From contig CAYWMP010000216.1 in assembly GCA_964459445.1 (NCBI GenBank), positions 1-9,263 on the forward strand: a stretch of DNA of 9,263 bases. Direction: 5' to 3'. This document shows, in pieces, positions 1 through 6,579 of the stretch. Below the pieces are notes generated by a model. That model made no database searches, had not been told where the DNA came from, and saw only the letters and a program-made list of their open reading frames with translations. Origin of the DNA: CAYWMP01 sp964459445. Its GTDB lineage: Bacteria > Desulfobacterota > DSM-4660 > Desulfatiglandales > HGW-15. The position numbers and the translations under genes are program-made. The stretch's first letter is position 1. Every line of letters starts with the position of its first letter.

Positions 1-110
1 AAGAATTATCCCCGAATTAAAATTATAGAAAATGATGTCAATAATTATTGTAAAATTATTGCCCCCAAAACCGTTAGATCGTTTCTCCGGATGATAGGGG
101 CGGATCGATC
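1..110. other. AT-rich leader upstream of plsC, possible operator/promoter region
   Basis: No coding feature is seen. The first ~60 bases are very AT-rich compared with the rest of the window. They contain a perfect 12-bp palindrome, CAATAATTATTG, at 39-50. The octamer AATTATTG occurs at 43-50 and again at 54-61, an offset of 11 bp or about one helical turn. This would suit a promoter with a protein-binding site, but I could not assign a convincing -35/-10 pair. AGGGG at 96-100 lies 10 bases before the plsC ATG and is the likely ribosome binding site. The role of the region is inferred only from composition and position. Confidence 0.3.
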
Positions 111-827
111 ATGAGAGCCCTCCTACTCAACGCGATCATAGTCATTTTATCCATTGCTTTTTCTCTCTGGGGCATACTTCTTTCGTTTTTCGATAGGAGT
201 GGCGGCCGGCTTGTTCATTACTACTGCGCATCCGTATGGGGCAGAATCATTCTCTGGGTGTGCGGTGTCAATGTCAGAGTAGATGGTCTGGTAAACGTTG
301 AAAGGGAAATACCCCGTATTTACATGAGCAACCATCAGAGCTTTTTTGATATCTTTATCCTGTTGGCCTATCTACCGGTCGATTTTAAGTTTATCCTCAA
401 AGTGGAACTCACGAGGATTCCCTTTTTAGGGCCTGCCATGAAGAGGGCAGGGTACGTAAGTATTGACAGAACAAATCCCAGAAAGGCGCTGAGGAGTATG
501 AATGAGGCGGCGCAGAGGATCCAATCCGGCGCCTCTGTACTCATTTTCCCCGAGGGAACCCGCAGTGAAGATGGACTCCTTCAGGCATTCAAACCCGGCG
601 GGTTTCACCTGTCCATAAAATCAGGTTGCGCCATTGTGCCGATCGCGATAAACAACAGCCGCGCTATTGCGCCGAAGGGGAGTCTCAAAATAACGCCCGG
701 ATCAGTCACAATGATCATAGGAAAACCAATACCGGTTAACACCTATTCAAGAAAGGAGATGGAGCGACTCATGGATCAAGTGTGGACGGCTATCGACAGT
801 CAGATGGATAGGGGAAGCACGGCATGA
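111..827 (+). CDS. plsC: 1-acyl-sn-glycerol-3-phosphate acyltransferase (PlsC family)
   Basis: The family transfers an acyl group from acyl-ACP or acyl-CoA to the sn-2 hydroxyl of lysophosphatidic acid, giving phosphatidic acid at the inner membrane. The 238-residue protein has the four acyltransferase blocks in order: NHQSFFD at 74-80 (the HX4D catalytic motif, H75 and D80), GYVSIDR at 114-120, FPEGTRS at 146-152 (glycerophosphate binding) and IVPIAI at 175-180. Residues 1-27 are strongly hydrophobic and probably anchor it in the membrane. The length is normal for PlsC. The ATG at 111 is preceded by AGGGG at a spacing of 10. The stop overlaps the next start (ATGA at 824-827), so the downstream exported protein is probably translationally coupled. 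Membership of the LPLAT superfamily is certain. Strict LPA specificity is inferred, because related enzymes acylate other lipids, including ornithine lipids. Confidence 0.93.
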   Translation: MRALLLNAIIVILSIAFSLWGILLSFFDRSGGRLVHYYCASVWGRIILWVCGVNVRVDGLVNVEREIPRIYMSNHQSFFDIFILLAYLPVDFKFILKVELTRIPFLGPAMKRAGYVSIDRTNPRKALRSMNEAAQRIQSGASVLIFPEGTRSEDGLLQAFKPGGFHLSIKSGCAIVPIAINNSRAIAPKGSLKITPGSVTMIIGKPIPVNTYSRKEMERLMDQVWTAIDSQMDRGSTA

Positions 828-1711
828 AATCCAAGCTGTTTCGTGAATACTCACAGGTCAGATCTATGCCATACAGGATTTTTTTGAACAATGAGCGTCG
901 AAAATGGAACATTCGATTCGCCAGATATCGGCGGACAAGTGCCCGCTCGCCTCGGGCGAGCTGGATGTTATTATTTTCAGTGGTATTCGCCATGATGTTA
1001 TCCAAACCGGCCTATAGCTACATCATGCCTTCGGAACAGATAATTGAGTTTGTGTCCAAGAACTTTTCAAAATTCAAAACAATCGTCCTCGGCCAAACCG
1101 TAGAACAGGAAAACGGCGATATTAGAGAGGTGTTCGAGGAAAGGGTCTGGATGAAATCACCCGACTCTTTCCATGCCGAAATTAGCGGTGAGGGCCCGAG
1201 CGAAAACTTTGCTGTAGACAAGTGGTATTGGTATCTTTTGCTCGCGAGCAGCGAAGAGAGACTCGCGAGTCTTTTGCACGGCTTGGGAATCCGAATGGAT
1301 GCCGTAGCGTTCACCCGTATTGATGGCCTCATTGCCTATCGTATCGGTGAGAAGGACCCTGATAGACCAAAATTGTTGGTTGGCAAGGAATGGTTTCTGC
1401 CGCTCTTACTGGTATACAGATCTCCGGAAGACCCTGAGGTCATCATAAGCATCCACTTTTCGGACTATAGAAAGATGGATGGGGGATGGTATCCCTTCAA
1501 AATGACTGTTTCCTATGGAGAGGCAAGGCGCTGGAACTACACAATCGATACTTTTTCTCCTAACGAACCCATCGATGAATCGGTTTTTCAAACCTCCAAG
1601 CAACCCCCCCGAGGAGACGATGGGACGGTTCAAGGAAAAGAGGCGACGGACAATGAACGCCTCAGGCGAATCATCAAGACCTTTGAGGAAAAATACGGTC
1701 AGCAAAACTGA
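824..1711 (+). CDS. Exported protein, probable LolA-like / outer-membrane lipoprotein-sorting fold
   Basis: No catalytic motif is visible. The product is 295 residues. A basic stretch (residues 25-45, many Arg) is followed by a hydrophobic segment at 48-60 and a possible signal-peptidase site near AYS at 63-65, so it is probably exported. The rest is mostly beta-rich, with alternating segments around 84-120 (including the phrase VWMKSPDSFHAEI) and 162-250 (including FTRIDGLIAYRIG and DGGWYPFKM). This pattern resembles LolA/LolB-like lipid-binding proteins that carry hydrophobic cargo across the periplasm. The C-terminal ~35 residues are charged and helical. The start at 824 overlaps the plsC stop. 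It gives an unusually long n-region before the hydrophobic core, and in-frame ATGs at 866 (M15) and 965 (M48) are alternatives. Coupling to plsC suggests an envelope lipid job. The LolA-like assignment comes from my pattern recognition and was not tested by search. Confidence 0.6.
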   Translation: MKSKLFREYSQVRSMPYRIFLNNERRKWNIRFARYRRTSARSPRASWMLLFSVVFAMMLSKPAYSYIMPSEQIIEFVSKNFSKFKTIVLGQTVEQENGDIREVFEERVWMKSPDSFHAEISGEGPSENFAVDKWYWYLLLASSEERLASLLHGLGIRMDAVAFTRIDGLIAYRIGEKDPDRPKLLVGKEWFLPLLLVYRSPEDPEVIISIHFSDYRKMDGGWYPFKMTVSYGEARRWNYTIDTFSPNEPIDESVFQTSKQPPRGDDGTVQGKEATDNERLRRIIKTFEEKYGQQN

Positions 1712-1771
1712 TTCCCTCACATCCGGTTCTTCCTAATCAAAAAGCATCGAGAACGCAGGGGTTTCGCCCCA

Positions 1772-1795
1772 ATTGGAATATTGGAATACTGGAAT
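1772..1795 (+). repeat. Three tandem copies of an 8-bp motif, left arm of an inverted pair
   Basis: The units are ATTGGAAT, ATTGGAAT and ACTGGAAT, followed by a decayed GATGAAAT at 1796-1803. The consensus is NNTGGAAT. The last two units share a perfect 14-bp complementarity (1782-1795) with 1911-1924, so this array can pair with the right arm across about 107 bases. Confidence 0.8.
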
Positions 1796-1902
1796 GATGA
1801 AATGACGTCTTTTGGGAAGATGGGACATGGGTTTATTCGAAAAGTTTGTTTAGGCATGGTAGCTAGCAGATAAAATATCTCCTTCAAAAGCACTATTTCA
1901 AA

Positions 1903-1926
1903 ATTCCACCATTCCAGTATTCCATG
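1903..1926 (-). repeat. Three tandem copies of the same 8-bp motif, inverted right arm
   Basis: On the plus strand the units read ATTCCACC, ATTCCAGT and ATTCCATG. Reverse-complemented they are CATGGAAT, ACTGGAAT and GGTGGAAT, which match the NNTGGAAT consensus of the left array. The two 24-bp arms together look like the ends of a small non-autonomous element or a large stem-loop. The sequence between them is non-coding. Confidence 0.8.
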
Positions 1927-2021
1927 TCTGAAGCAAAAGTATCGCGCCTTTAAAATCCCTTCAATTTGAGCATGTTTTAGAATTCCGAGACGTTTATTTA
2001 GATGCCCTTACCCAAACCATC

Positions 2022-2027
2022 AAAGGA
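2022..2027 (+). promoter_or_regulatory. Ribosome binding site that sets the TTG start of priA
   Basis: AAAGGA lies six bases before the TTG at 2034. No ATG or GTG lies in frame in the ~65 bases upstream that I checked codon by codon. The nearest later in-frame alternative is GTG at 2064 (residue 11), which would remove the first beta strand of the PriA N-terminal domain. Confidence 0.65.
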
Positions 2028-2033
2028 TCTCGA

Positions 2034-4484
2034 TTGCCGCAAAAGGTAAAAATCCATGTCAATGTGGCTGTGGCGCTGCCGGTAAAAGAAACGTACACCT
2101 ATGCCGTGCCGGATCAATGGGAGTCGGAGGCACAAATTGGAAGGCGTGTTCTGGTTCCATTCAAAAACCGGGAAGCCACCGGGTATATCCTTGAGGAAAT
2201 AACAGGAGAAGACACGCGGGTCTTAAAGGAGATCAAAAAAATCCTAGACCCGGAACCTTTGTTTCATGAAGGCCTGGTTCCCTTTTTAAAATGGATGGCC
2301 GAATACTACCTTCACCCCCTAGGCCGGCTCATAGAATCAGCTCTACCCAGCGGTCTAAACGTGAGTCAATACAGGACAGCACGCCTCACTGATGAGGGCC
2401 AGAGAATCCTCGATCTCTTACCTCCCGCCGCCATGGAAAAAACGGCGCTCCAGTGGGTGAAGCAAAATCCCGGGAAAAGGCTTCCCTCATCCTTTACTCC
2501 GGCCGAATCCTTTGTGAGAAAGGGATGGATGATTGTTGAAAAACAAGAGAGGAGGAAAAGGGTCGGCCCACTGATAAGAAAGTACGTGAGAATTAAGCAG
2601 GGTCTTGGCCGAGATTCAGTCCTAGGGGGGGCGTCGGGAGAATACAAAGCCAAGAATGAATTTATATTCCTCGAGGCCCTCTTTGAATCGGACGGGATTC
2701 CCCTCAGGGATATTTCTTCACGATTCTCCAACGGCCTTTATCTAGTCAACAAGTGGGCGAGAAAGGGTGTTGTCGAGAGATACGAGAAGGCTGTTTATAG
2801 AGATCCTGCCGGACGTCCCATTCAACCATCGCCAATCCCTGAAAAACTCTTCGATCAGCAGGAAGCGGTTCTGGCCCAAATTCGACGGCGCCTCGAAAGG
2901 GGCGCTTTTAGCACGTGCCTGCTGCATGGCGTTACAGGAAGCGGCAAGACCGAAGTCTACTACAGGGCCATTGAAGAGACGATCGACATGGGCCGGAAGA
3001 CGATCCTGATGGTCCCTGAAATTGCCCTGGCTATTTATATGGAGGGGCTCTTCAGGTCACGTCTCGGGGATAGGGTCGCCATATACCACAGCGGTCTCAG
3101 CGCTGGTGAACGGTATGATGAGTGGATGCGCATGGTCAGAGGAGAGATTGATCTGGTCATCGGCGCTCGTTCCGCCCTTTTTGCCCCGGTGCCCCATCTG
3201 GGACTCATCATTGTGGATGAGGAGCATGATTATTCCTACAAACAAGAGGAGGGGGCCAGACATCAGGCAAGAGATGCCGCTGTGGTTAGAGGGAAGACGG
3301 GACAGGCCTTGGTTATTCTAGGGTCCGGGACGCCCTCCATTCAGTCTTTCCATAATGCATCTAAAAAAAGATATCACCTGCTCACCATGCCCGAACGCAT
3401 AGAAAAGAGGCCCCTTCCAAAGGTCCAGGTTGTGGACATGAAAGAGGCTGTAGGGACGGGAAATCAAAACGGGATTCTCAGCCCGATGCTCAAGGAGGCG
3501 CTCGATGAGAATCTGACCGCCAAAAGACAAGCCATTCTTTTTCTAAATCGGCGAGGGTTTAACCGGGTCTCGCTGTGCCGCTACTGCGGTGAATCCCTAA
3601 AATGCTATAACTGCGACCTGTCTTTAATCTATCACTTCAAAGACAACTGTTTATCATGCCACTATTGCGGTTTCCATGCCTCACCCCGGGAGACCTGCCC
3701 TTCCTGTGGTAAGAAGGGGGTCACATCTTATGGATTCGGGACGGAGAGGCTCGAGCAGGAACTCAAGACGCTTTACCCAGAACGGCATATTACAAGGATG
3801 GATCGAGACAGTATAAGACGTAAAGGCCAGATATTTAAAATCCTAAAGCAATTTGTCGAACAGAAGATTGACATCCTCGTGGGCACACAGATGATTACCA
3901 AGGGATATGATTTTCCAAATGTGACGCTCGTAGGGGTTATTGCCGCCGATCTGTCCCTGGCGTTTCCGGATTTCAGGGCAAGCGAGCGGACCTTTCAACT
4001 TCTCTCCCAGGTGGCAGGTCGAGCAGGGCGTGGGGACCATGCCGGCAGGGTGATCGTTCAGACTTTCAATCCGGAGCACTATGCCATATCCACGGCACGG
4101 AATCATGATTATCAGTCCTTTTACAAAGGAGAAAAAGAACTTAGAGAGCAGTTGGGTTACCCTCCCTTTTCCTATCTGGCGAGCCTGCGGTTTCAAGGGA
4201 ATAATCAGAGGAAAACCGTCAAGATGGCCGAAGTTATGGGCCAAAGAATTCTGGGGATTTTAAAAAACTGGCCGAAAAGGGGGAAAGACATCCAGGTATT
4301 AGGACCGGCCGAGGCGCCCTTAGCCAAATTAAGGGGGAAGTATCGATGGCAGATCCTCTTAAAGGGCAAGGGTTCGGGTGTGCTCCATTACCTTTTGAGG
4401 GAGGTGGAGGGTTTTTCAAGGGGCATCTTGCGAGGCACCGGTGTGAGCATGATTATAGATGTTGATCCCTATCAGATGCTTTAG
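2034..4484 (+). CDS. priA: Primosomal protein N' (replication restart helicase PriA)
   Basis: PriA recognises abandoned replication forks, unwinds the lagging arm 3'->5' and starts reloading of the replicative helicase. The N-terminal 3'-DNA-binding domain covers about residues 1-105. A winged-helix region of about 110-240 follows. Walker A GVTGSGKT is at 299-306, with K305 equivalent to K230 of the E. coli protein. The DEEH box is at 395-398. Eight cysteines (515, 518, 524, 527, 542, 545, 555, 558) reproduce exactly the spacing of the two E. coli zinc sites. GTQMITKG at 617-624 and QVAGRAGRG at 659-667 are helicase motifs V and VI. The C-terminal domain contains GYPPFSYLASLRF. At 816 residues it is longer than the E. 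coli protein (732) and close to the Bacillus protein (about 805), with most of the extra length before Walker A. It starts with TTG. An extra cysteine, C539, sits between the zinc pairs. All core motifs are intact. Confidence 0.97.
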   Translation: MPQKVKIHVNVAVALPVKETYTYAVPDQWESEAQIGRRVLVPFKNREATGYILEEITGEDTRVLKEIKKILDPEPLFHEGLVPFLKWMAEYYLHPLGRLIESALPSGLNVSQYRTARLTDEGQRILDLLPPAAMEKTALQWVKQNPGKRLPSSFTPAESFVRKGWMIVEKQERRKRVGPLIRKYVRIKQGLGRDSVLGGASGEYKAKNEFIFLEALFESDGIPLRDISSRFSNGLYLVNKWARKGVVERYEKAVYRDPAGRPIQPSPIPEKLFDQQEAVLAQIRRRLERGAFSTCLLHGVTGSGKTEVYYRAIEETIDMGRKTILMVPEIALAIYMEGLFRSRLGDRVAIYHSGLSAGERYDEWMRMVRGEIDLVIGARSALFAPVPHLGLIIVDEEHDYSYKQEEGARHQARDAAVVRGKTGQALVILGSGTPSIQSFHNASKKRYHLLTMPERIEKRPLPKVQVVDMKEAVGTGNQNGILSPMLKEALDENLTAKRQAILFLNRRGFNRVSLCRYCGESLKCYNCDLSLIYHFKDNCLSCHYCGFHASPRETCPSCGKKGVTSYGFGTERLEQELKTLYPERHITRMDRDSIRRKGQIFKILKQFVEQKIDILVGTQMITKGYDFPNVTLVGVIAADLSLAFPDFRASERTFQLLSQVAGRAGRGDHAGRVIVQTFNPEHYAISTARNHDYQSFYKGEKELREQLGYPPFSYLASLRFQGNNQRKTVKMAEVMGQRILGILKNWPKRGKDIQVLGPAEAPLAKLRGKYRWQILLKGKGSGVLHYLLREVEGFSRGILRGTGVSMIIDVDPYQML

Positions 4485-4544
4485 AGGGTTGCTGCGAAAG
4501 AGCCCATATAACGTTATTCTAAGCAATCAACCCATTACTGAAGT

Positions 4545-4550
4545 GAGGTG
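4545..4550 (+). promoter_or_regulatory. Ribosome binding site that decides the racemase-family start
   Basis: GAGGTG precedes the ATG at 4554. An in-frame GTG at 4548 lies inside this Shine-Dalgarno sequence, so the longer start is unlikely and ATG 4554 is preferred. Confidence 0.6.
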
Positions 4551-4553
4551 AGT

Positions 4554-5258
4554 ATGGCGGAAAAAGTGATTGGTGTATTGGGCGGTATGGGGCCGGAAGC
4601 AACCCTTTCGCTCTATGATGAGATCATCCGAGCCACCCCCGCAAGCAAAGACCAGGAGCATATTCGCGTCATTATCGATAGTAATCCCAAAGTTCCGGAC
4701 CGAACGGCAGCCATTATCGGTAAGGGCGAAAGTCCGGTTCCGGAAATGGCCAAAAGCGGTGAGGCCCTTGAAAGGGGTGGAGCTGATTTCATAATCATGC
4801 CCTGTATCTCTGCCCACTATTTTCTTGAAGAGCTTCGGCAAAAACTCAACCTTCCCATTATTTCCGCCTTTGAGGCGACCGCGGATCAAATAGTCAAAGA
4901 TCATCCTCAAATCAAGATAGTGGGTCTCCTAGCAACAACGGGTACGATCCAGGGAGGAATGTTTCAACAGGCGCTCAGGGAAAAGGGGGTTGATAGTGTG
5001 GCGCCGGAGCAGGAGGACCAGGATCGGGTGATGTCGGCCATATATGGAATCAAGGGATCTCAAGCGGATGAGGCAAAAGAGGCTAGCAAAAAGATATTAA
5101 AAAGCGTTGCAAAACAATTGATCCTGTTGAACGCGCAAGGGATAGTAGCAGGCTGCACAGAAATTCCTCTGGCCCTAAAACCTGAGGATGTTACTGTTCA
5201 CCTTTTCAACCCCTTAGCCATCCTAGCGAGGACGGCCATTAAGTATGCCAAAGGGTAG
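4554..5258 (+). CDS. Aspartate/glutamate racemase family protein
   Basis: Members are cofactor-independent racemases that use two cysteines as acid and base to invert the alpha carbon of Asp, Glu or related acids. The 234-residue length fits. The N-terminus shows the family signature GVLGGMGPEAT. The first catalytic cysteine is C84, in MPCISAHYF. The second is C201, in GIVAGCTEIPLAL, the usual second-half motif. Both cysteines are present, so activity is plausible. The first motif is atypical: the common form is PCNTAH, whose Asn contacts substrate carboxylate, and here it is Ile with Ser in place of Thr. This could mean a changed substrate, for example a hydantoin- or maleate-type acid rather than aspartate. 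The gene follows priA by 69 bases on the same strand and may be co-transcribed, although no functional link is obvious. Family confidence is high and substrate unknown. Confidence 0.88.
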   Translation: MAEKVIGVLGGMGPEATLSLYDEIIRATPASKDQEHIRVIIDSNPKVPDRTAAIIGKGESPVPEMAKSGEALERGGADFIIMPCISAHYFLEELRQKLNLPIISAFEATADQIVKDHPQIKIVGLLATTGTIQGGMFQQALREKGVDSVAPEQEDQDRVMSAIYGIKGSQADEAKEASKKILKSVAKQLILLNAQGIVAGCTEIPLALKPEDVTVHLFNPLAILARTAIKYAKG

Positions 5259-5335
5259 GTGCCCAACTTATGGTTTCTACCGATTCAGCAGCTCGAAATA
5301 AGCCCTCATCAATTCCAAAGTTCTTTTAAAATGGT

Positions 5336-5356
5336 GAAACTGTCATGAACAGTGTC
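5336..5356. terminator. Weak hairpin between converging genes
   Basis: GAAACTGT (5336-5343) pairs with ACAGTGTC (5349-5356) with one mismatch around a five-base loop. It lies where the racemase-family gene and the minus-strand MEMO gene converge, and overlaps the MEMO stop codon. There is TTCTTTTAAAA on the left and TTCTTCTTT on the right, so it could act weakly in either direction. The stem is short and AT-leaning, so the call is tentative. Confidence 0.25.
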
Positions 5357-6281
5357 ATTCTTCTTTGATTAACACTGCGGAGAGATATCCCACCACACGG
5401 CGATGGTCGCCGGTTACATCGCCTGAATTGGCGTAATTGAGGATCACTGAACGCTTGGCCCCCAGTTTTTGGGCTGCCAGCAAGGTCGCTACGGCCGGCC
5501 CGCCGCCGCAGGCTTCGCAATTCCTCAAAGAAAGTGATTTTCCTAATCCCTCCGGATCGTAGTTTTGGACGTGCTTGATGAACTCCCGATCAATGGCTTT
5601 GGCTCGCTCGTAAGAATGAAAATGGGATAGGTCCGTGCTTGCCAAAAGGAGGGTTTTTTCATCAGCTTTTAATATGTTGGCTAGGGAATTGGCCAGTTCC
5701 TGACAGGTGCCATAATCCTGTTGGCCCATGAGGATCGGGACAATGGTCGCATGATTCAAAACGGTCTGGATGAAGGGCAATTGTATTTCCAAAGAGTGTT
5801 CTCGGGCATGAGCACGCGGCACCCAACTGATTCGAGGACTGCTTTCGATGAGTCTTTGGGCAAAGTCCCGGTCAACAGGCGCGATCCCCAGAGGTGTTTC
5901 ATAACCGTTCCGGAGGTTCACGGAAATGCCTTCAAATAGGGCACGGTGGCTGGGACCGATCATGACGATCCGCTTGAAATCGGTCTTTTCAAGGAGACGA
6001 TAGGCATAGGCTGCCACCTGACCGGAGTACATATGACCTGCGTGGGGTACAATAACGCCTTTAATTCGGCCTTTGGGAATCTCCTTAGCAGCGTTGGAGA
6101 GGTATGCCCTAATACTCCTCGCAAGGATCTTGGGGTTTGCAGGATACCATGATCCGGCCAGAAGGGGCTTTCGCACATTTTCTTCCCTTGGAGAGTCTTC
6201 TGCTGTTTGTTCGGCAGGTGCGGGAGGAATGGCAACTAGGAGGACAATAATCAGAGAAAATGTGATAGACTTATAAATCAT
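5355..6281 (-). CDS. MEMO1-family protein (AmmeMemoRadiSam protein B) with signal peptide
   Basis: The 308-residue protein matches the MEMO fold throughout: PHAGHMYSG (H80), GPSH (H112), REHSLEIQLPF (H162), STDLSHF (D217, H220), CEACGGGP (C258) and the C-terminal LNYANSGD. H80, H112 and C258 align with H49, H81 and C244 of human MEMO1, which bind iron or copper, so metal binding is expected. Unlike the cytosolic eukaryotic protein, it begins with a basic then hydrophobic segment (residues 4-18) and a signal-peptidase I site APA|EQ after A23, so it should be periplasmic. The start is ATG at 6279-6281, with AAGGA seven bases upstream. The usual partners, an AMMECR1-domain protein and a radical-SAM enzyme, are not in the window. 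It is divergent from a TlpA-like lipoprotein. Biochemical function of bacterial MEMO proteins is unsettled, and a metal-dependent oxidoreductase or metal carrier is a guess. Confidence 0.9.
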   Translation of the reverse strand: MIYKSITFSLIIVLLVAIPPAPAEQTAEDSPREENVRKPLLAGSWYPANPKILARSIRAYLSNAAKEIPKGRIKGVIVPHAGHMYSGQVAAYAYRLLEKTDFKRIVMIGPSHRALFEGISVNLRNGYETPLGIAPVDRDFAQRLIESSPRISWVPRAHAREHSLEIQLPFIQTVLNHATIVPILMGQQDYGTCQELANSLANILKADEKTLLLASTDLSHFHSYERAKAIDREFIKHVQNYDPEGLGKSLSLRNCEACGGGPAVATLLAAQKLGAKRSVILNYANSGDVTGDHRRVVGYLSAVLIKEE

Positions 6282-6579
6282 GCGTTTTTCCTTGAAAAAC
6301 CTTGCCCCATGATACGGTATTAGGCTAAATAAGAAAACCCCTTTCGGAAGCTATCTGAAAACGCCCAAATGCTTTTCGTTACCCTCATCCCACGTCACTG
6401 CGACGTACTCCTAAGTACGCCTCATCCCTCGGGATTTCGGAAGCCTTGCACCTGCGCATTTTCATACAGCCTCTCGTTCTTTAGGGATCGCATCTATCAA
6501 GGGTAGGATGCCGGGTTTTCTGAATAAAAATCCTTTCCTGAGTCCTATGTAAGGGGAAATTACCGAGAAAGGAAGCCAG
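6282..6579. other. Divergent spacer between the MEMO gene and the TlpA-like gene
   Basis: There is no gene in these 298 bases. Both flanking genes must be transcribed from here. The left 70 bases are AT-rich and carry the MEMO ribosome binding site, the centre holds a palindromic MITE-like element (6350-6470), and the right end carries AAAGGAAG (6568-6575), the ribosome binding site of the TlpA-like gene. I could not identify convincing promoter hexamers. Confidence 0.5.
6350..6470. repeat. MITE-like palindromic intergenic element
   Basis: The ends are imperfect inverted repeats. GCTATCTGAAAACGCCC at 6350-6366 matches the reverse complement of 6454-6470 at 13 of 17 positions. In the middle is a perfect hairpin, CGTACT-CCTA-AGTACG (6404-6419), flanked by the direct repeat CCTCATCCC (6383-6391 and 6420-6428). 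TTTCGGAAGC also occurs twice (6342-6351 and 6435-6444). It resembles palindromic intergenic repeats I associate from memory with deltaproteobacterial genomes. No transposase is present, so it would be non-autonomous. Multiple genomic copies cannot be checked from one window. Confidence 0.6.

Larger units (their letters stand above)
1712..2033. other. Non-coding spacer between the plsC operon and priA
   Basis: These 322 bases show no plausible gene on either strand. They hold a short GGGG/CCCC stem with loop TTTCG at 1758-1770, which lacks a T-run and so is not a convincing terminator. Two octamer arrays in opposite orientation (1772-1795 and 1903-1926) are listed separately. The priA ribosome binding site sits at the right end. 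The AT-rich stretch 1840-1990 could hold the priA promoter, but I could not define one. Confidence 0.5.

Noticed and set aside
860..1010. Twin-arginine (Tat) signal in the LolA-like protein
   Set aside because: There is an RR pair at residues 36-37 but the following residues do not fit the SRRxFLK consensus, and the hydrophobic core starts only at 48.
1603..1612. Possible frameshift at the C-run in the LolA-like gene
   Set aside because: The reading frame continues past it into a plausible charged helical tail ending in a normal stop, so there is no sign of disruption.
1758..1770. Rho-independent terminator after the LolA-like gene
   Set aside because: The GGGG-TTTCG-CCCC stem is only four pairs and is followed by AATTGG, not a T-run.
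1772..1926. Possible CRISPR-like repeats
   Set aside because: Units are 8 bp, contiguous without spacers and inverted between arms, unlike CRISPR repeats. No cas genes are present.
3843..4244. Minus-strand open frame of 133 codons
   Set aside because: It is inside priA, opposite helicase motifs V and VI. The priA frame is continuous and conserved.
4486..4533. Hairpin between priA and the racemase-family gene (GGGTT with AACCC)
   Set aside because: Five pairs around a loop of about 38 bases, without a T-run. This is within chance expectation.
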